Shown in pieces: positions 17,655 to 25,871 of a DNA stretch of 40,500 nt. The notes under the pieces were generated by a model that was not told the DNA's origin, ran no database searches, and saw only the letters and a program-made list of their open reading frames with translations. How positions within the stretch are numbered: the first letter of the stretch is position 1; each line of letters begins with the position of its first letter. Source of the DNA: Massiliimicrobium timonense. GTDB lineage: Bacteria > Bacillota_I > Bacilli_A > Erysipelotrichales > Coprobacillaceae. The translations under genes were made by a program, and so were the position numbers. The DNA is taken from NCBI RefSeq assembly GCF_002160865.1, contig NZ_NFLJ01000027.1:1-40500 (forward strand), in the 5' to 3' direction.

Positions 17655-18907
17655 GATTCCTCCTTTCCAACAATAAAGACATAATTTGTTGTTGCAGAGC
17701 CACCTATATTCAACATCATGGCATTTCTTGCATCCTTGATTTGATATCTGCCAGCAGTATCTGTAACCTGTTTATATATATCCAACATCATTCTTACACC
17801 ACTTGCTCCTACAGGATGTCCGCAACCTATTAGTCCACCACTAGGATTAATAGGCTTATTACCATCAATTGCAATAGTACCATTTTCAATGGCTTCATAT
17901 TCTTTTCCAGGATCTGTTATTCCAAAGCATGATATTGCTGCATATTCACTTGACGTAAAACAATCATGTGTTTCAAAGACATCTATATCTTCTACTGTCA
18001 AGGATGCTCGTTGATATGCATCCATGCAGGCTTGTCTTGTCCAAGGCAATATGTATTCATTATCTTTAGATTCTTTCATCTTTTCGCCAAAAATCATAGG
18101 AGCCACTCTATGACCAAACCCTTTTATGATAGGCTTTTTTGTATTTTGATAATATTTTTCCTTATAATCTTTAGAACATAAAACAATTGTTGCTGCACCA
18201 TCAGTTACTTGTGAACAATCTGTGAGTGCAAGTCGTCCACCAATAATTGGATTTGTGCCAGTATTTCTTGTAAGTGTCTGCTTCTTATCCATATACCATC
18301 CTCTCGTTTGTGCTTGAGGATTTCTTTTAGCATTGGAATAATTAATATATGAAATTCTAGACAATGCTTTCATATACCTTTCTTCATCCAAATTGTATTT
18401 TTTTATAGTTTCATCTGCCAATCTTGCAAATAGTTTTGGAAATGGAAAATCAATATCTTTTGCTTCTAGTTCGTAAAATGCTGCCTTTCCTAAGAAGCTT
18501 CCTCCTACCTTAGAATTAACAGTTTTCATCATCTCAAATCCGATGACCAATGCAATATCATACGTATGATCTCTGATCTTACTGCAGGCTGCATCAATAG
18601 CGACTGATCCAGAAGCACAGGCAGCTTCGTATCTTGCTGATGGTACACCATAGAAACATGAATCAACTTCTGTCAGCAAAGCACCCAGATGACCCTGATC
18701 AAGATAATTTTCTGCAATAAAATTACCTACAAATATGGCAATCTTATTATCTTTATTGAGCTGAATAATATCCTCTCTTGTTAAGTTGATATCTTTCATT
18801 GCATCAAAGATATTTTCTCTTAACATTGCAATGACACTTTTTCCTTCTTTACTCCAGTTTCTTTGAAAATCAGTTTGAGCTCCACCTAATATATATACTT
18901 TTTCCAT
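17651..18907 (-). CDS. Thiolase-family enzyme (SCP2-thiolase-like acetyl-CoA acyltransferase)
   Basis: The 418-residue protein has the nucleophilic Cys in [15 protein letters not shown] (about residue 96), the HDCF motif ([11 protein letters not shown]) and [14 protein letters not shown] with the catalytic His. Its C-terminus has NIGGS in place of CIGGG. HDCF plus the missing second Cys point to the SCP2-thiolase or lipid-transfer-protein thiolase branch, not to classical AtoB. Thiolases condense or cleave acyl-CoA; with the dehydrogenase next door the simplest product is acetoacetyl-CoA. Its presence inside a polysaccharide operon, overlapping the sugar acyltransferase gene, argues for making an acyl group for the glycan. 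The direction and chain length are not shown by sequence. Confidence 0.88.
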   Translation of the reverse strand: MEKVYILGGAQTDFQRNWSKEGKSVIAMLRENIFDAMKDINLTREDIIQLNKDNKIAIFVGNFIAENYLDQGHLGALLTEVDSCFYGVPSARYEAACASGSVAIDAACSKIRDHTYDIALVIGFEMMKTVNSKVGGSFLGKAAFYELEAKDIDFPFPKLFARLADETIKKYNLDEERYMKALSRISYINYSNAKRNPQAQTRGWYMDKKQTLTRNTGTNPIIGGRLALTDCSQVTDGAATIVLCSKDYKEKYYQNTKKPIIKGFGHRVAPMIFGEKMKESKDNEYILPWTRQACMDAYQRASLTVEDIDVFETHDCFTSSEYAAISCFGITDPGKEYEAIENGTIAIDGNKPINPSGGLIGCGHPVGASGVRMMLDIYKQVTDTAGRYQIKDARNAMMLNIGGSATTNYVFIVGKEES

Positions 18908-18921
18908 TATTTATGTCCTCC

Positions 18922-20328
18922 TCAATATTTGGCTTTTAAAAATGGTCTAAAGTCATATTTAGAATGTTCTGGAATGCATTTATAAAAATCTTTATCATTA
19001 ATAATATGCTGATATCTTGCATCCAGATATTTATTGATGAGGTATTTTGTTTTTTCTTTTCCACCTAGTAATTCAATTAAAGCAATAGGTGGAATCCATG
19101 AAAAACCAGTTGCCATTGCATCATCACATGAAGCAATATCTGTGGAAACTTCACTAGATATTTTCAATGAATATACTATATATGAAAGAAGCATTTTCTT
19201 GCACAGAGTTGCCTCTTGGCTTTCATCATCAATCAGTAAATTTATACCTTTTTCATATTGTCCATTTTTAAATAATTTAATCATCTCATTAGCAAAATAA
19301 AATTGGTAATTATTCATAAGACGATAGTTATTCTGTTTGATATCATATACAAAATTCAATTGTCTATCTCTATCTTTAAAATAAAACCCTTTATTAACTT
19401 TACGACCAAGTTTGTTTTCCATAACAAGCTGATTCAGGTAATCTGGAGCAGCAAATGAATCTCTGTATTCATCAAGGACATTCTCATAGATATAATCAAC
19501 TATGCTTTTTGTTACATCCAAACCAACAAAATCTGCCGTAACAAGGGGAGACATATTTCGACCAGTAAAGCATCCTAAAATACTATCAATATAATCAATG
19601 CCCCCTTGATCTTGATATTTTTCAGCTAATTTCATGGCTTCACCAATAAAAAAGAAACCAATTCTATTTCCTAGAAATGATGGTTCATCTTTAACTTCTA
19701 CAACTGTTCTGTTTAATTTAGTCTGAAGATAATCCTTTAATTGAATAGCTGTTTCTCTTTGTTCATCACTGTGAGTAACAAGCTCACATAATGTAAGATT
19801 ATATGGTGGATTAAACATATGAATACCAAAAAATCGATTTTTATGTTTATCAAATATTTCAGATAATTCTTTAATACTTAAACCGGAAGTTCCCGTCGCT
19901 ATGATTGCATCATCTTTTAAAAAAGGTTTTATTTTCTGATATACATTTTTCTTTATTTGAAAATCTTCACTAACTGATTCAAATACTATATTTGAACGTT
20001 TTATATATGAATCTAAATTTTCATAAGTTCCAGGAAATAAATTTTTACCTATAGATTCACATCTTATTGATTGAATTGCTAATTCCTTTGCTTCATTTGC
20101 TTTTTCCATATCACGGCATACCATGAAAACTATACATTCTCCAAAGGATGCAAAAATAGCTGAAACATTTCTTCCCATGGTACCGTTAGCTCCCAAAACT
20201 GTTACAACTTTCTGATTGTGAGTTTGAAACGGCAAAGGTATACCCTCAATAAAATCAATAAGTGTATAACTATCCCTACTATCATCCGTATTTCTTATAA
20301 AACTATTCAAATGTTTTCTCTGTCTCAT
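18922..20328 (-). CDS. 3-hydroxyacyl-CoA dehydrogenase
   Basis: The 468-residue HAD-type enzyme has an N-terminal NAD-binding fold with a slightly unusual fingerprint (VTVLGANGTMGRNVSAIF) and keeps the catalytic residues. The Ser is in TGTSGLSI, the His and Glu are in GIHMFNPPYNLTLCELV, and the Asn is in PSFLGNRIG. A C-terminal helical domain follows (VGLDVTKSIVDYIYEN, then KGFYFKDRD), with an extended tail of about 150 residues (GFSWIPPIALIELLGGKEK). It interconverts 3-ketoacyl- and (S)-3-hydroxyacyl-CoA. The gene lies directly after the PglC-like transferase gene (one base apart) and 14 bases before the thiolase gene. No enoyl-CoA hydratase or acyl-CoA dehydrogenase is nearby, so fatty-acid degradation or butyrate synthesis is an unlikely context. 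Confidence 0.88.
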   Translation of the reverse strand: MRQRKHLNSFIRNTDDSRDSYTLIDFIEGIPLPFQTHNQKVVTVLGANGTMGRNVSAIFASFGECIVFMVCRDMEKANEAKELAIQSIRCESIGKNLFPGTYENLDSYIKRSNIVFESVSEDFQIKKNVYQKIKPFLKDDAIIATGTSGLSIKELSEIFDKHKNRFFGIHMFNPPYNLTLCELVTHSDEQRETAIQLKDYLQTKLNRTVVEVKDEPSFLGNRIGFFFIGEAMKLAEKYQDQGGIDYIDSILGCFTGRNMSPLVTADFVGLDVTKSIVDYIYENVLDEYRDSFAAPDYLNQLVMENKLGRKVNKGFYFKDRDRQLNFVYDIKQNNYRLMNNYQFYFANEMIKLFKNGQYEKGINLLIDDESQEATLCKKMLLSYIVYSLKISSEVSTDIASCDDAMATGFSWIPPIALIELLGGKEKTKYLINKYLDARYQHIINDKDFYKCIPEHSKYDFRPFLKAKY

Positions 20329-20934
20329 TTAAGCACTTCCTTTAAATTCTTCCATTGTAGCTGATGTATCACTGGAGATACCTTCTCTTAAGAATACAAT
20401 TTTTATAGTCTTGAATATAATACTCAAATCCAATCTAAAACTGACATGTTTTACATAATATATATCCAGATCAAACTTTTCTTCCCAGCTGATCGCATTT
20501 CTGCCATTGCATTGTGCCCATCCTGTAAATCCAGGTCTTACATCATGACGATGTTTTTGATGATCATTATATAATGGAAGATATTTGACTAATAAAGGTC
20601 TAGGCCCTACTATTGACATATCTCCTTTGAGTATATTAAAAAGTTCAGGAAGTTCATCAAGACTTGTTGATCTTAATAGTTTCCCAAACTTTGTTAATCT
20701 CTGATCATCAGGTAGTAGATTACCATCTTTATCCTTTTCATCTGTCATTGTCCTAAACTTATATAATGTAAATATCTTTTCATGAAGTCCCGGTCGTTTC
20801 TGTTTAAATATAACAGGTGATCCTAACTTGATTCTTACTAGCAATGCGATAATCAATAGGATAGGACTTAATATAATGATTGCGAAAAGTGACAAGATAA
20901 AGTCTAGCCATCTCTTTATATATCTGGCATACAT
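20329..20934 (-). CDS. PglC-like initiating phosphoglycosyl transferase
   Basis: This 201-residue monotopic transferase has one N-terminal re-entrant membrane helix (residues 8-33), [20 protein letters not shown] with FRTMT, the catalytic Asp93-Glu94 ([10 protein letters not shown]), [12 protein letters not shown] and [14 protein letters not shown]. Its small size without the extra N-terminal membrane domain matches PglC/WecP/EpsL-type enzymes. These move a phospho-sugar, often a diacetamidobacillosamine-type residue, from UDP-sugar to undecaprenyl phosphate to start the repeat unit. Its gene follows the aminotransferase gene with a one-base overlap, the usual pglE-pglC arrangement. A different, larger initiating enzyme is encoded at 35971-37314. 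Confidence 0.92.
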   Translation of the reverse strand: MYARYIKRWLDFILSLFAIIILSPILLIIALLVRIKLGSPVIFKQKRPGLHEKIFTLYKFRTMTDEKDKDGNLLPDDQRLTKFGKLLRSTSLDELPELFNILKGDMSIVGPRPLLVKYLPLYNDHQKHRHDVRPGFTGWAQCNGRNAISWEEKFDLDIYYVKHVSFRLDLSIIFKTIKIVFLREGISSDTSATMEEFKGSA

Positions 20935-22157
20935 TACTCGAAACAGCTCCTTATCATCTCTATGATTTTATCCTGCTGTTCTGGTGTCATCTTGTTGTCA
21001 CTTGGAAGGCATAATCCTCTATTGAAGATATCCATTCCTATATCAAGAGATGCTCCTGCTATGTATGCATTCGTATTGGCTCTCCCGTTGCCATGACGTG
21101 TAATGAAAGGATTCATTCTATAGATGGGCTGCATATGCATTGGTTTCCATATAGGACGTCCTTCAGCATTATATCTTGCCAGTGTTTCCAGTATCTCCGT
21201 TGGACATGACTTTCCATGTTCCTTGATATATAATGCTTCATTCTCTGATCTATTTGTCTTGCACATAGCATCTTCATCAATCAATAAACATGAAAGCCAG
21301 TAGTTTGGTTCACAATTATCAGGAATAGGATTCATTGTGACAGGAAGATCTTTCAATCCTTCCTTGTATCTTTCATAGATGGCTTTCTTTTGCTTGATAT
21401 GTTCATCTAAATATTTATACTGACCTCTGACAACTCCAGCAATGACATTAGACATGCGATAATTATATCCAATCTCTTCATGCTGATACCATGGAGCATT
21501 TTCTCTTGCCTGTGTTGACCATTTGCGTGCCTTGTTAGCTGCTTCTTCACTGTCAGTTAAAAGCATTCCTCCAGAAGAACCGGTAATGATCTTGTTACCA
21601 TTGAATGAAATGACATTGTAAGTTCCAAATGTTCCTGTCTGCTGTCCCTTATATGTTGCTCCTAAGGATTCAGCAGCATCTTCAATCAATATGGCATGAT
21701 GCTGATCACATATCTTTTTGATTTCATCAAGCTTTGCTGGTGTTCCATAGAGATTGGCAACAACGACAACCTTGACATCTGGATAGATCTGAAAAGCTTT
21801 TTCCAAAGCTATAGGATCCATATTCCATGTTTCATATTCTGTATCTATGAAAACGGGGATACCTCCTTCATAGACAACTGGATTGACTGTCGCTGCAAAG
21901 GTCATGTCTGAACAGAAGACATAATCTCCACGCTTGACACCAGCCAGTTTCATTGCCAGATGCAATGCAGCTGTTCCAGAAGACAAGGCAACCGCATGCT
22001 TACAGCCAACATATTCTCTTGAAAGCTTTTCTACTTCATTGATATTTTCTCCTACAGTAGACATCCAATTGGTTTCATAGGCTTCCTTTACATATTCGAT
22101 TTCCTCACCATGCATAGTTGGTGAAGACAGCCATACTTTCTTTTCGAAAGGTTTCAC
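20934..22157 (-). CDS. DegT/DnrJ/EryC1/StrS-family sugar aminotransferase (PglE-like)
   Basis: The 407-residue PLP enzyme has [18 protein letters not shown], the cofactor Asp160 in [13 protein letters not shown] and the Schiff-base Lys189 in [16 protein letters not shown]. These enzymes put an amino group on C4 (or C3) of nucleotide 4-keto-6-deoxysugars. It is the first gene of locus 1, followed without a gap by the PglC-like gene, so it probably makes the 4-amino sugar that primes the repeat unit. No UDP-GlcNAc 4,6-dehydratase is in the window; the only 4,6-dehydratase is RmlB in the opposite operon. The start codon is GTG, after an AGGGGAGG ribosome binding site about 11 bases upstream. Confidence 0.9.
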   Translation of the reverse strand: MKPFEKKVWLSSPTMHGEEIEYVKEAYETNWMSTVGENINEVEKLSREYVGCKHAVALSSGTAALHLAMKLAGVKRGDYVFCSDMTFAATVNPVVYEGGIPVFIDTEYETWNMDPIALEKAFQIYPDVKVVVVANLYGTPAKLDEIKKICDQHHAILIEDAAESLGATYKGQQTGTFGTYNVISFNGNKIITGSSGGMLLTDSEEAANKARKWSTQARENAPWYQHEEIGYNYRMSNVIAGVVRGQYKYLDEHIKQKKAIYERYKEGLKDLPVTMNPIPDNCEPNYWLSCLLIDEDAMCKTNRSENEALYIKEHGKSCPTEILETLARYNAEGRPIWKPMHMQPIYRMNPFITRHGNGRANTNAYIAGASLDIGMDIFNRGLCLPSDNKMTPEQQDKIIEMIRSCFE

Positions 22158-22183
22158 TGAATAATATCCTCCCCTCGCTAAAA

Positions 22184-22200
22184 GATAATAGCGGATTATC
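22184..22200. promoter_or_regulatory. Small dyad upstream of locus 1
   Basis: GATAAT (22184-22189) and ATTATC (22195-22200) form a perfect 6-bp inverted repeat around AGCGG, just ahead of the ribosome binding site of the first gene of locus 1. It may be an operator or a short leader hairpin. I do not see a convincing -35/-10 pair here. Confidence 0.4.
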
Positions 22201-22225
22201 CTTTCAAAAGACTACTTATTTTAAA

Positions 22226-22261
22226 GAAAAAAGTCTGAATTCGTTATTTAAAAATTCAGAC
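22226..22261 (-). terminator. Rho-independent terminator of the HTH gene pair
   Basis: On the minus strand GTCTGAATT (22261-22253) pairs perfectly with AATTCAGAC (22241-22233), followed by TTTTTTC (22232-22226). It closes the transcript of the upstream HTH protein gene (stop at 22275) and separates it from locus 1. Confidence 0.88.
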
Positions 22262-22274
22262 TAGAAAAGTAGTA

Positions 22275-23888
22275 TTAAGGTATATATTGAAATCTCTCAG
22301 ATAATTCTAAGAATTCATCTGCACCATCAGCAAGTTCTGGCTTATATTTAATAAGTTCTATCGTAGGATCACCTTCGGTTAATTGAAGAAATTTATTTCT
22401 ATGGAAGAATTTGATTAATTCAAAAACGAAGTCTCTTGCTTTAACATGTGTAGAATTATGTGCACATGTAACAATATAATCAACAATAGGTTGAGCATTT
22501 AATGTTTGAAACCCCAAGTTATTTTCTTTGAATTGATCTTTAAGATGAAATAAATCTTTTTTTGAAAGAAGTGGTAAGAGCATAAATATATCAGCAATGG
22601 AATATGTATTTTCCTTTTTCATCATAGATTTATAGTATTGATAATTGAAGTCATATTCTGTGTTGAAGGTTGTCTTGGCCATTTCTTTTTTATATTTATC
22701 TAAAAGTAATTGATATTCCTCACATTCATAATTATATGAAATGATTTCTGATGAAAAATGTGGAAATAATTTTAACAGATGATACAGTACTTTTTCATTG
22801 TTATTGGATTGATCAGAAGATAACCAATTATAAAGATCTGTTTTGATGCCAAGCAATTCTTGGATGACTTGTAGATATTTTCTTAATAATGATTCATTGA
22901 TATCACCTGACATTTCTTCAACGAATTCTTCTAATAAATATCGAATATTTTTCTTTGTTTGTCTCCAATGAATTTTAAAAAGAAGACTATAATCAGATGA
23001 ATGAATCATATTGATTTGTTTATCATCTTTTTCAAAATATTGTATTATATTACGATAAGATATAAGTGGCTTAAAATCATGATTATTTAACACTTTTTTT
23101 GAAAAAGAAATATGCTTAATAAAGTTTTTAAAATGATTTGAATTTTGAAATTCTTTTATTTTATTGAAAAATGCTTCTTGTTGTTCATACATAAATTGAG
23201 GTGTATCTATAACACAGTAGTATCGTTTGGTTAAATATTCAAAATAATCTAAAGCTTCTTTTCTTTTTCCATATGCATAATTATGAAGTAAAAAATGAGC
23301 AATATATCTTTCATAATGTTTGCTATTGTTATGACCAGCAATTCTAGAAAAAATATCATACATTTGCTCTTCATTCAATAAAGGAAATGTATAAATAAGA
23401 CAATCTGTACTTAAAATGTAATTATTTTTTAGATGTCTATAAGACTTCAGCATTTGTATAACACACTTAAACACAATAATGAGTTTTTCATTTTGATTTT
23501 CCAGAATAGAAGAAACATCATCCATTAAAATTTTTATTATGTCATTAATTGTTTGATCATCAATTTCATTTATTTTTAAAATAAGTAATTGTTGTATAGG
23601 TACATTAAGAATATACGAAAATTTAATGATTTCTTTATATGGAATAGGGGAATCGCTATTTGTATTAAGTACTTGTTTTATCCAAACTTCAGAAACATTG
23701 AAAATTTGAGAAAGATCTTTACGTGTCAGTTGATAATTAGAAGTTTCCTTTTGAAACAAATGAAAAATATGTTCTTTTGTTTTCATCCAATTTACATTAA
23801 GAAGTACAAACGCTTTTTCCATGAATTTTATCGCAGAGTCTAATTCACTTTCTTTGTCATTTGTAATATTGTTAATTGAGTCTTTCAT
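22275..23888 (-). CDS. Unrecognised HTH-containing protein (paralogue 1 of 2)
   Basis: I do not recognise this family. The ATG at 23888 is preferred to the longer frame from 23939 because AGGAAGG lies 11 bases before it; this gives 537 residues. A helix-turn-helix of phage-repressor type is visible near residues 60-105 (LTRKDLSQIFNVSEVWIKQV), followed by IPYKEIIKFSYILNVPIQQL. The remaining 400 residues are charged, helical and without membrane segments, and suggest repeats of the TPR or HEAT kind. A second, clearly related protein is encoded immediately upstream; shared landmarks include YxFPLLxEExxYDIFSRI, NYECxEYxxLLD and LLPLLSxxDL. The layout suggests an intracellular regulator with a large sensory or protein-binding part. 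Target and function are unknown. Confidence 0.7.
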   Translation of the reverse strand: MKDSINNITNDKESELDSAIKFMEKAFVLLNVNWMKTKEHIFHLFQKETSNYQLTRKDLSQIFNVSEVWIKQVLNTNSDSPIPYKEIIKFSYILNVPIQQLLILKINEIDDQTINDIIKILMDDVSSILENQNEKLIIVFKCVIQMLKSYRHLKNNYILSTDCLIYTFPLLNEEQMYDIFSRIAGHNNSKHYERYIAHFLLHNYAYGKRKEALDYFEYLTKRYYCVIDTPQFMYEQQEAFFNKIKEFQNSNHFKNFIKHISFSKKVLNNHDFKPLISYRNIIQYFEKDDKQINMIHSSDYSLLFKIHWRQTKKNIRYLLEEFVEEMSGDINESLLRKYLQVIQELLGIKTDLYNWLSSDQSNNNEKVLYHLLKLFPHFSSEIISYNYECEEYQLLLDKYKKEMAKTTFNTEYDFNYQYYKSMMKKENTYSIADIFMLLPLLSKKDLFHLKDQFKENNLGFQTLNAQPIVDYIVTCAHNSTHVKARDFVFELIKFFHRNKFLQLTEGDPTIELIKYKPELADGADEFLELSERFQYIP

Positions 23889-23937
23889 TGGGTATTCATC
23901 CTTCCTGTTTTTAATTTCTAAGTCATGACTTATTAAC

Positions 23938-23988
23938 ATTATAACTTCATAATGAGAAAATAATAAGTATACTTGTAAGTTACTTACA
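23938..23988 (-). promoter_or_regulatory. Promoter and perfect dyad upstream of HTH paralogue 1
   Basis: On the minus strand a TATAAT (23943-23938) follows a weak TTATTA at 17 bp. Just upstream lies the perfect dyad TGTAAGT-T-ACTTACA (23974-23988). The dyad is centred about 18 bases beyond the -35, where an activator site would be expected. Confidence 0.5.
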
Positions 23989-23992
23989 GCAA

Positions 23993-25603
23993 TTATTTTA
24001 TCATGACTTCCATATAAAATTTTTTGATACTATCAGTAATTTCTTTTGGGAATTGACAATTTGCTAGAGTTTGAAAATTATATGCTAAATTTAAATATGC
24101 ATCTTTACCCGATTTTAAAGAAGGATTTCTTTGAGATACGATAGCCATAGGATCTTCACTTTTAAAGCGATTGACTTTATCTTCATGGTTATATCGAATG
24201 ACTTCAAAATAAAACTTCTTGGCTTGATAGTAATGTGATTTTTTTGCTAATGATACTATTGTATCAATAATATGAATACTATTGGCAAAAAAGGCGTCTT
24301 TGGTATTATAAGACTGTATCACTTCTAACAAATCTTGTTGACTTAATAGTGGTAGGAATCCAAGAATTTCACTAATAGTATAACGAGATTTATGTATAGA
24401 GATATATCTTTGATAATTAAGGGTATTTGTTTTATTTTTAAAATGATATTCAAAATTGTCGAGTAAATCTTTATATTCAGGACACTCGAAATTATAGACA
24501 ATTATTTGAGAAGAGGGAATATTTATGATCTGAATAATATTGAATAAATCATTTTTATTAAATTGATGATTTTTCTTTGAAGATAGTATATGTCTTAAAA
24601 TATGTTCTTGCTCTGTTGATAAAGCAATTAACTCATTATCAAAGATATATTTTATATTGTGTATTGATTTTGGTATATTGATTTTAAATAAAATATCATA
24701 TGATTTTTGATATGGATATGATTTCTTTTTTGAAGTATGTGGTTTTGATGAATGTGGTTTATCAGGTTCAATTGGTTTACTCTTTTTTAATAGAGTTGAT
24801 AAATAACTAGATTTCATAGTAAAAAGAAAATATTCTTTTGTTTTGAATCGATTGACTTTTGTAAAATATTCAATATAGGAATCATCATTGATAGTTAGTA
24901 AATTTCCATTATAGTATTTATCAATAATTTTAAAAAATTGATTGACAGCTTTATTGTCAGTTTGTGAAGAACAACGAAAAAAGATAACATCAGAAATATA
25001 TTGACTATCATTATATTTAACATTCTGTAGTGTAATTCTCGAAAAAATATCATAGAATTCATATTCATCTATTAGAGGTAAAGCATAAAGAATACAATCA
25101 ACATTTTGTTGATAATTCAGTAAATGATGATAATAACCATAGAATAGAAGTGTTGCTTCGTATTCTATATCTAAGTTATTCTCATATAAGGAAGTATATC
25201 TAATGATTTCTTGAAAATCATTGATTATGTTTTGTTTTTCATTTAAATCAAAAATATCAATATTGTGAAAAAGAGTATTTTCAATTGGGATATTGAGTAG
25301 AAAAGCAAAATCAAATAATCTCGATGTAGGAATCTGTGTGTTATTTTTTTGAAACCATTTCTTAACTGTAATTTCACTGACATTGAAATATGCAGCTAAA
25401 TCCTTACGTGTTGAAATGTTGTAAGGTGCTAATCTATCTCTTAAAAGCTGAAATATCTTCTCTTTGGTGAGATTCCAGTTGATAGACATAAGATTAGATA
25501 ATAATACATAGAATTGTTTACGATTTTTTCTTTGAGAAAAATCTAAAGATTTTATGAATTGTATTTGTTTTGTATAGTCTTGTAATAATTGTTCTTTGTT
25601 CAT
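23993..25603 (-). CDS. Unrecognised HTH-containing protein (paralogue 2 of 2)
   Basis: This 536-residue relative of the protein encoded at 22275-23888 is also of no family I know. It has an N-terminal segment of about 75 residues, then an HTH (ISTRKDLAAYFNVSEITVKK, with WFQ following) and IPTSRLFDFAFLLNIPIEN. A long helical region with the same landmarks as its neighbour ends in SGKDAYLNLAYNFQ. A basic, Pro/Ser/Lys-rich linker (around residues 280-300, KPHSSKPHTSKKK) is absent from the paralogue. GGAGGAAG precedes the ATG. It is divergent from the first LCP gene, so the pair could control wall-polymer attachment or either polysaccharide operon; that is only positional inference. Confidence 0.7.
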   Translation of the reverse strand: MNKEQLLQDYTKQIQFIKSLDFSQRKNRKQFYVLLSNLMSINWNLTKEKIFQLLRDRLAPYNISTRKDLAAYFNVSEITVKKWFQKNNTQIPTSRLFDFAFLLNIPIENTLFHNIDIFDLNEKQNIINDFQEIIRYTSLYENNLDIEYEATLLFYGYYHHLLNYQQNVDCILYALPLIDEYEFYDIFSRITLQNVKYNDSQYISDVIFFRCSSQTDNKAVNQFFKIIDKYYNGNLLTINDDSYIEYFTKVNRFKTKEYFLFTMKSSYLSTLLKKSKPIEPDKPHSSKPHTSKKKSYPYQKSYDILFKINIPKSIHNIKYIFDNELIALSTEQEHILRHILSSKKNHQFNKNDLFNIIQIINIPSSQIIVYNFECPEYKDLLDNFEYHFKNKTNTLNYQRYISIHKSRYTISEILGFLPLLSQQDLLEVIQSYNTKDAFFANSIHIIDTIVSLAKKSHYYQAKKFYFEVIRYNHEDKVNRFKSEDPMAIVSQRNPSLKSGKDAYLNLAYNFQTLANCQFPKEITDSIKKFYMEVMIK

Positions 25604-25805
25604 TTTACTTCCTCCACTATTCGTATAATATCATCTTGAAATAAGTTTATATATATTTTTTTAATAAAATTAGAAATAATATAATAATATATATTTTTTC
25701 ATTTCTTTTAGCAAATATAAAGTATAGATTAATAATTTTTGATATAAACTTATGCACCAATTTATATGCTATTTATTGAAATATAAAACCAAATATTATA
25801 TGATA
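25604..25805. other. Divergent intergenic region with a long-spaced inverted repeat
   Basis: A very A/T-rich region between the HTH pair and the LCP genes. ATAAGTTTATAT (25641-25652) and ATATAAACTTAT (25742-25753) are perfect inverted copies 89 bases apart, possibly paired operator half-sites. No gene is seen. Confidence 0.5.
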
Positions 25806-25846
25806 AAGTCACATAAAGTCAAAAATACGGTCTATGTGACTTTTTT
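25806..25846 (+). promoter_or_regulatory. Terminator-like hairpin (attenuator candidate) before the LCP genes
   Basis: AAGTCACATA (25806-25815) pairs perfectly with TATGTGACTT (25833-25842) around a 17-base loop, followed by a run of T (25841-25846). It lies only 25 bases before the GTG start of the first LCP gene and after the divergent intergenic region, where no upstream plus-strand gene exists to terminate. Conditional termination of the LCP transcript is therefore a reasonable reading. Confidence 0.6.
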
Positions 25847-25871
25847 GTGACTAAATTAGGAGGGAATAGTT

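Noticed and set aside
17651-20328. Butyrate or fatty-acid beta-oxidation operon.
   Set aside because: No crotonase, acyl-CoA dehydrogenase, Etf or CoA-transferase genes are present, and both genes are embedded in and overlap with sugar genes.
25806-25846. A known riboswitch class before the LCP genes.
   Set aside because: A single simple stem with a T-run shows none of the multi-helix conserved cores of known riboswitches; attenuator is the most that can be said.
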